From: Alkalihalobacillus sp. LMS39
GTDB taxonomy: Bacteria > Bacillota > Bacilli > Bacillales > Bacillaceae_F
DNA: 64,000 nucleotides
NCBI RefSeq assembly: GCF_022812285.1
Contig: NZ_CP093300.1
Span: 4,513,171 to 4,577,170, forward strand
Direction of reading: 5' to 3'
Both the position numbers and the translations under genes were made by a program. Below the pieces are notes generated by a model that was not told where the DNA came from, searched no databases, and saw only the letters and a list, made by a program, of their open reading frames with translations. Shown in pieces: positions 63,107 through 64,000 of the stretch; the stretch's first letter is position 1, and every line of letters begins with the position of its first letter.

Positions 63107-63111
63107 TAATA

Positions 63112-63582
63112 TTACATAATTGATCTTATCTCTCCTGTGTTTTTATCAACCGTATACCAACCTAAAGTAGCTGTATGGCTGTTTTGACCATCATCAATGA
63201 CTTCAAACACTTGAAGAACGTATTTTCCATCTTCTTCACGGTCGACTAACACATGAATTGTTTCGTCATATTCAACACGAAGATGTTCTTTTAATAATTG
63301 TACAGCACCATCTTCAGTGAGCGGTTGTTTCTGTTCGTCTGACTTATTTGTTTCTTTATTTGAAGTTTCTTTTTCTTGCTCAGACTCTCCGCTAGCAACA
63401 TCGTCCTTGATTTTCTCTACAACTTCTTCATTTTCTACTGGTTCTTCCTCTTGTTGCTCTTGCTCATTTTCCACTTGCTCTATATCTTCATGAACTGGCT
63501 CTTCTTCTTGTTGAGCAACGTCTTTTGAACATCCAGCAATGATAATACTTACAGCGAATAAACTAATCCATACTTTTTTCAT
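63112..63582 (-). CDS. Acidic lipoprotein with a C-terminal PepSY-like domain, 156 aa
   Basis: Signal peptide II MKKVWISLFAVSIIIAGC with lipobox IAGC. A long Glu/Gln-rich linker covers about residues 22-87. The C-terminal 70 residues (EDGAVQLLKEHLRVEYDETI-HVLV... VLQVFEVIDDGQNSHTATLG-WYTVDKNTGEI) resemble small PepSY/DUF-type domains that end in D-x-x-T-G-E-I. ATG at 63582 follows GGAGGAG. The function is unknown. Confidence 0.75.
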   Translation of the reverse strand: MKKVWISLFAVSIIIAGCSKDVAQQEEEPVHEDIEQVENEQEQQEEEPVENEEVVEKIKDDVASGESEQEKETSNKETNKSDEQKQPLTEDGAVQLLKEHLRVEYDETIHVLVDREEDGKYVLQVFEVIDDGQNSHTATLGWYTVDKNTGEIRSIM

Positions 63583-63840
63583 GTTTAACTCCTCCATTTT
63601 GTTCAATATGATGAATGGGTTATTGCTTGTATTGTATCATATCAGTTGACAAAATCTACAATGCTTCGACATCTAGTAAATTTTACACATTTATCATATT
63701 TTCAAGTTTTGCTTTATTATGGGCTTTTCTTGTAAATACATCCAACTTACAACTTTTATATAAAAAGTAGTTGTCGAACTTTGTAACTAGGAGTAAAATG
63801 ATATCAAATACCTATACTCTTTGAAAAGGATGTTATCCCA

Positions 63841-64000
63841 TGAATGCTATTGCAGAATTGAAATTACAAGAAGTTATTAAGAAAAATCGACTGCTTTTAT
63901 TTTCTTTCTCATTTTCTTTACTCGCTGCTGCGATATTGTCGTTAGTGAAACAAGACTTTTTTACAATGACATTATACGTCACTGAGCTCATCTTATTATT
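63841..64000 (+). CDS. N-terminus of a membrane protein, possibly a methyl-accepting chemotaxis protein (partial)
   Basis: ATG at 63841 has AAAAGGATG upstream, and the frame is open to the window end (53 codons). MNAIAELKLQEVIKKNRLLL is followed by two hydrophobic segments. A similar short amphipathic start before a multi-helix sensor is seen in some Bacillaceae chemoreceptors. The call is weak because the signalling domain lies outside the window. Confidence 0.5.

Noticed and set aside
1..64000. tRNA and rRNA genes, prophage and conjugative modules were looked for.
   Set aside because: No cloverleaf, rRNA-like sequence, phage structural gene or conjugation gene was recognised.

Overview
The window looks like a chromosomal segment of a low-GC, endospore-forming, flagellated Bacillaceae, probably of the alkaliphilic/halotolerant type. 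The evidence is the order spoIIID - mbl - flhO - flhP - epuA-like - fabZ, which matches the Bacillus chromosome, a comK gene, a YusW-like protein, strong AGGAGG ribosome binding sites and many acidic lipoproteins. The species cannot be fixed from the sequence alone.

Layout. 1-7.8 kb: small proteins and lipoproteins, including a cyclic-di-GMP-I (GEMM) riboswitch in front of an unknown 55-residue protein. Two tandem pRiA4b-ORF3-like genes follow, one broken by a single in-frame amber stop, then a PadR/membrane-protein pair. Four copies of a large palindromic repeat with nearly constant internal spacing lie between these genes. 7.8-12.6 kb: an operon for an Fbp/Afu-type ABC importer led by a surE-like gene with an altered metal motif and a 31-codon leader ORF. 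13-16.5 kb: YusW-like protein, flavin monooxygenase, Lrp regulator, isochorismatase-type hydrolase and DUF1272 protein. 17.3-19.6 kb: sbtA-sbtB-like bicarbonate uptake pair plus a Cys-rich DUF6671 protein. 19.9-23 kb: Mrr-type nuclease gene next to an IS21-family element.

23.1-48.2 kb: a large minus-strand exopolysaccharide locus. It is read from the Wzz/tyrosine kinase/phosphatase regulators (48.2-45.9 kb), through an EAR (epsC) antitermination RNA and an intrinsic terminator, into capD/epsC, acyltransferase, initiating sugar transferase, epimerases, five glycosyltransferase-type genes, an asparagine-synthetase-like protein, an ATP-grasp ligase, WecE-type aminotransferase, Wzx, RfbA, RfbB, Wzy and a UDP-sugar epimerase. 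A strong terminator and an IS110-family element then separate it from gtaB, ugd and vanZ. The gene set predicts a Wzx/Wzy-dependent polymer with a dTDP-4-amino-4,6-dideoxyhexose and uronic acid residues.

48.3-64 kb: an LCP-family ligase, a NlpC/P60 hydrolase with four peptidoglycan-binding repeats, comK divergent from a small sigma factor, a RIO/YrzF-like kinase, a second gtaB, lipoproteins, a NUDIX hydrolase, fabZ, a REP-associated tyrosine transposase with its REP hairpins, the flagellar/mbl/spoIIID cluster, and the start of a membrane protein running off the end. A fifth member of the palindromic repeat family, with diverged sequence but the same spacing, lies at 57.69-57.87 kb.
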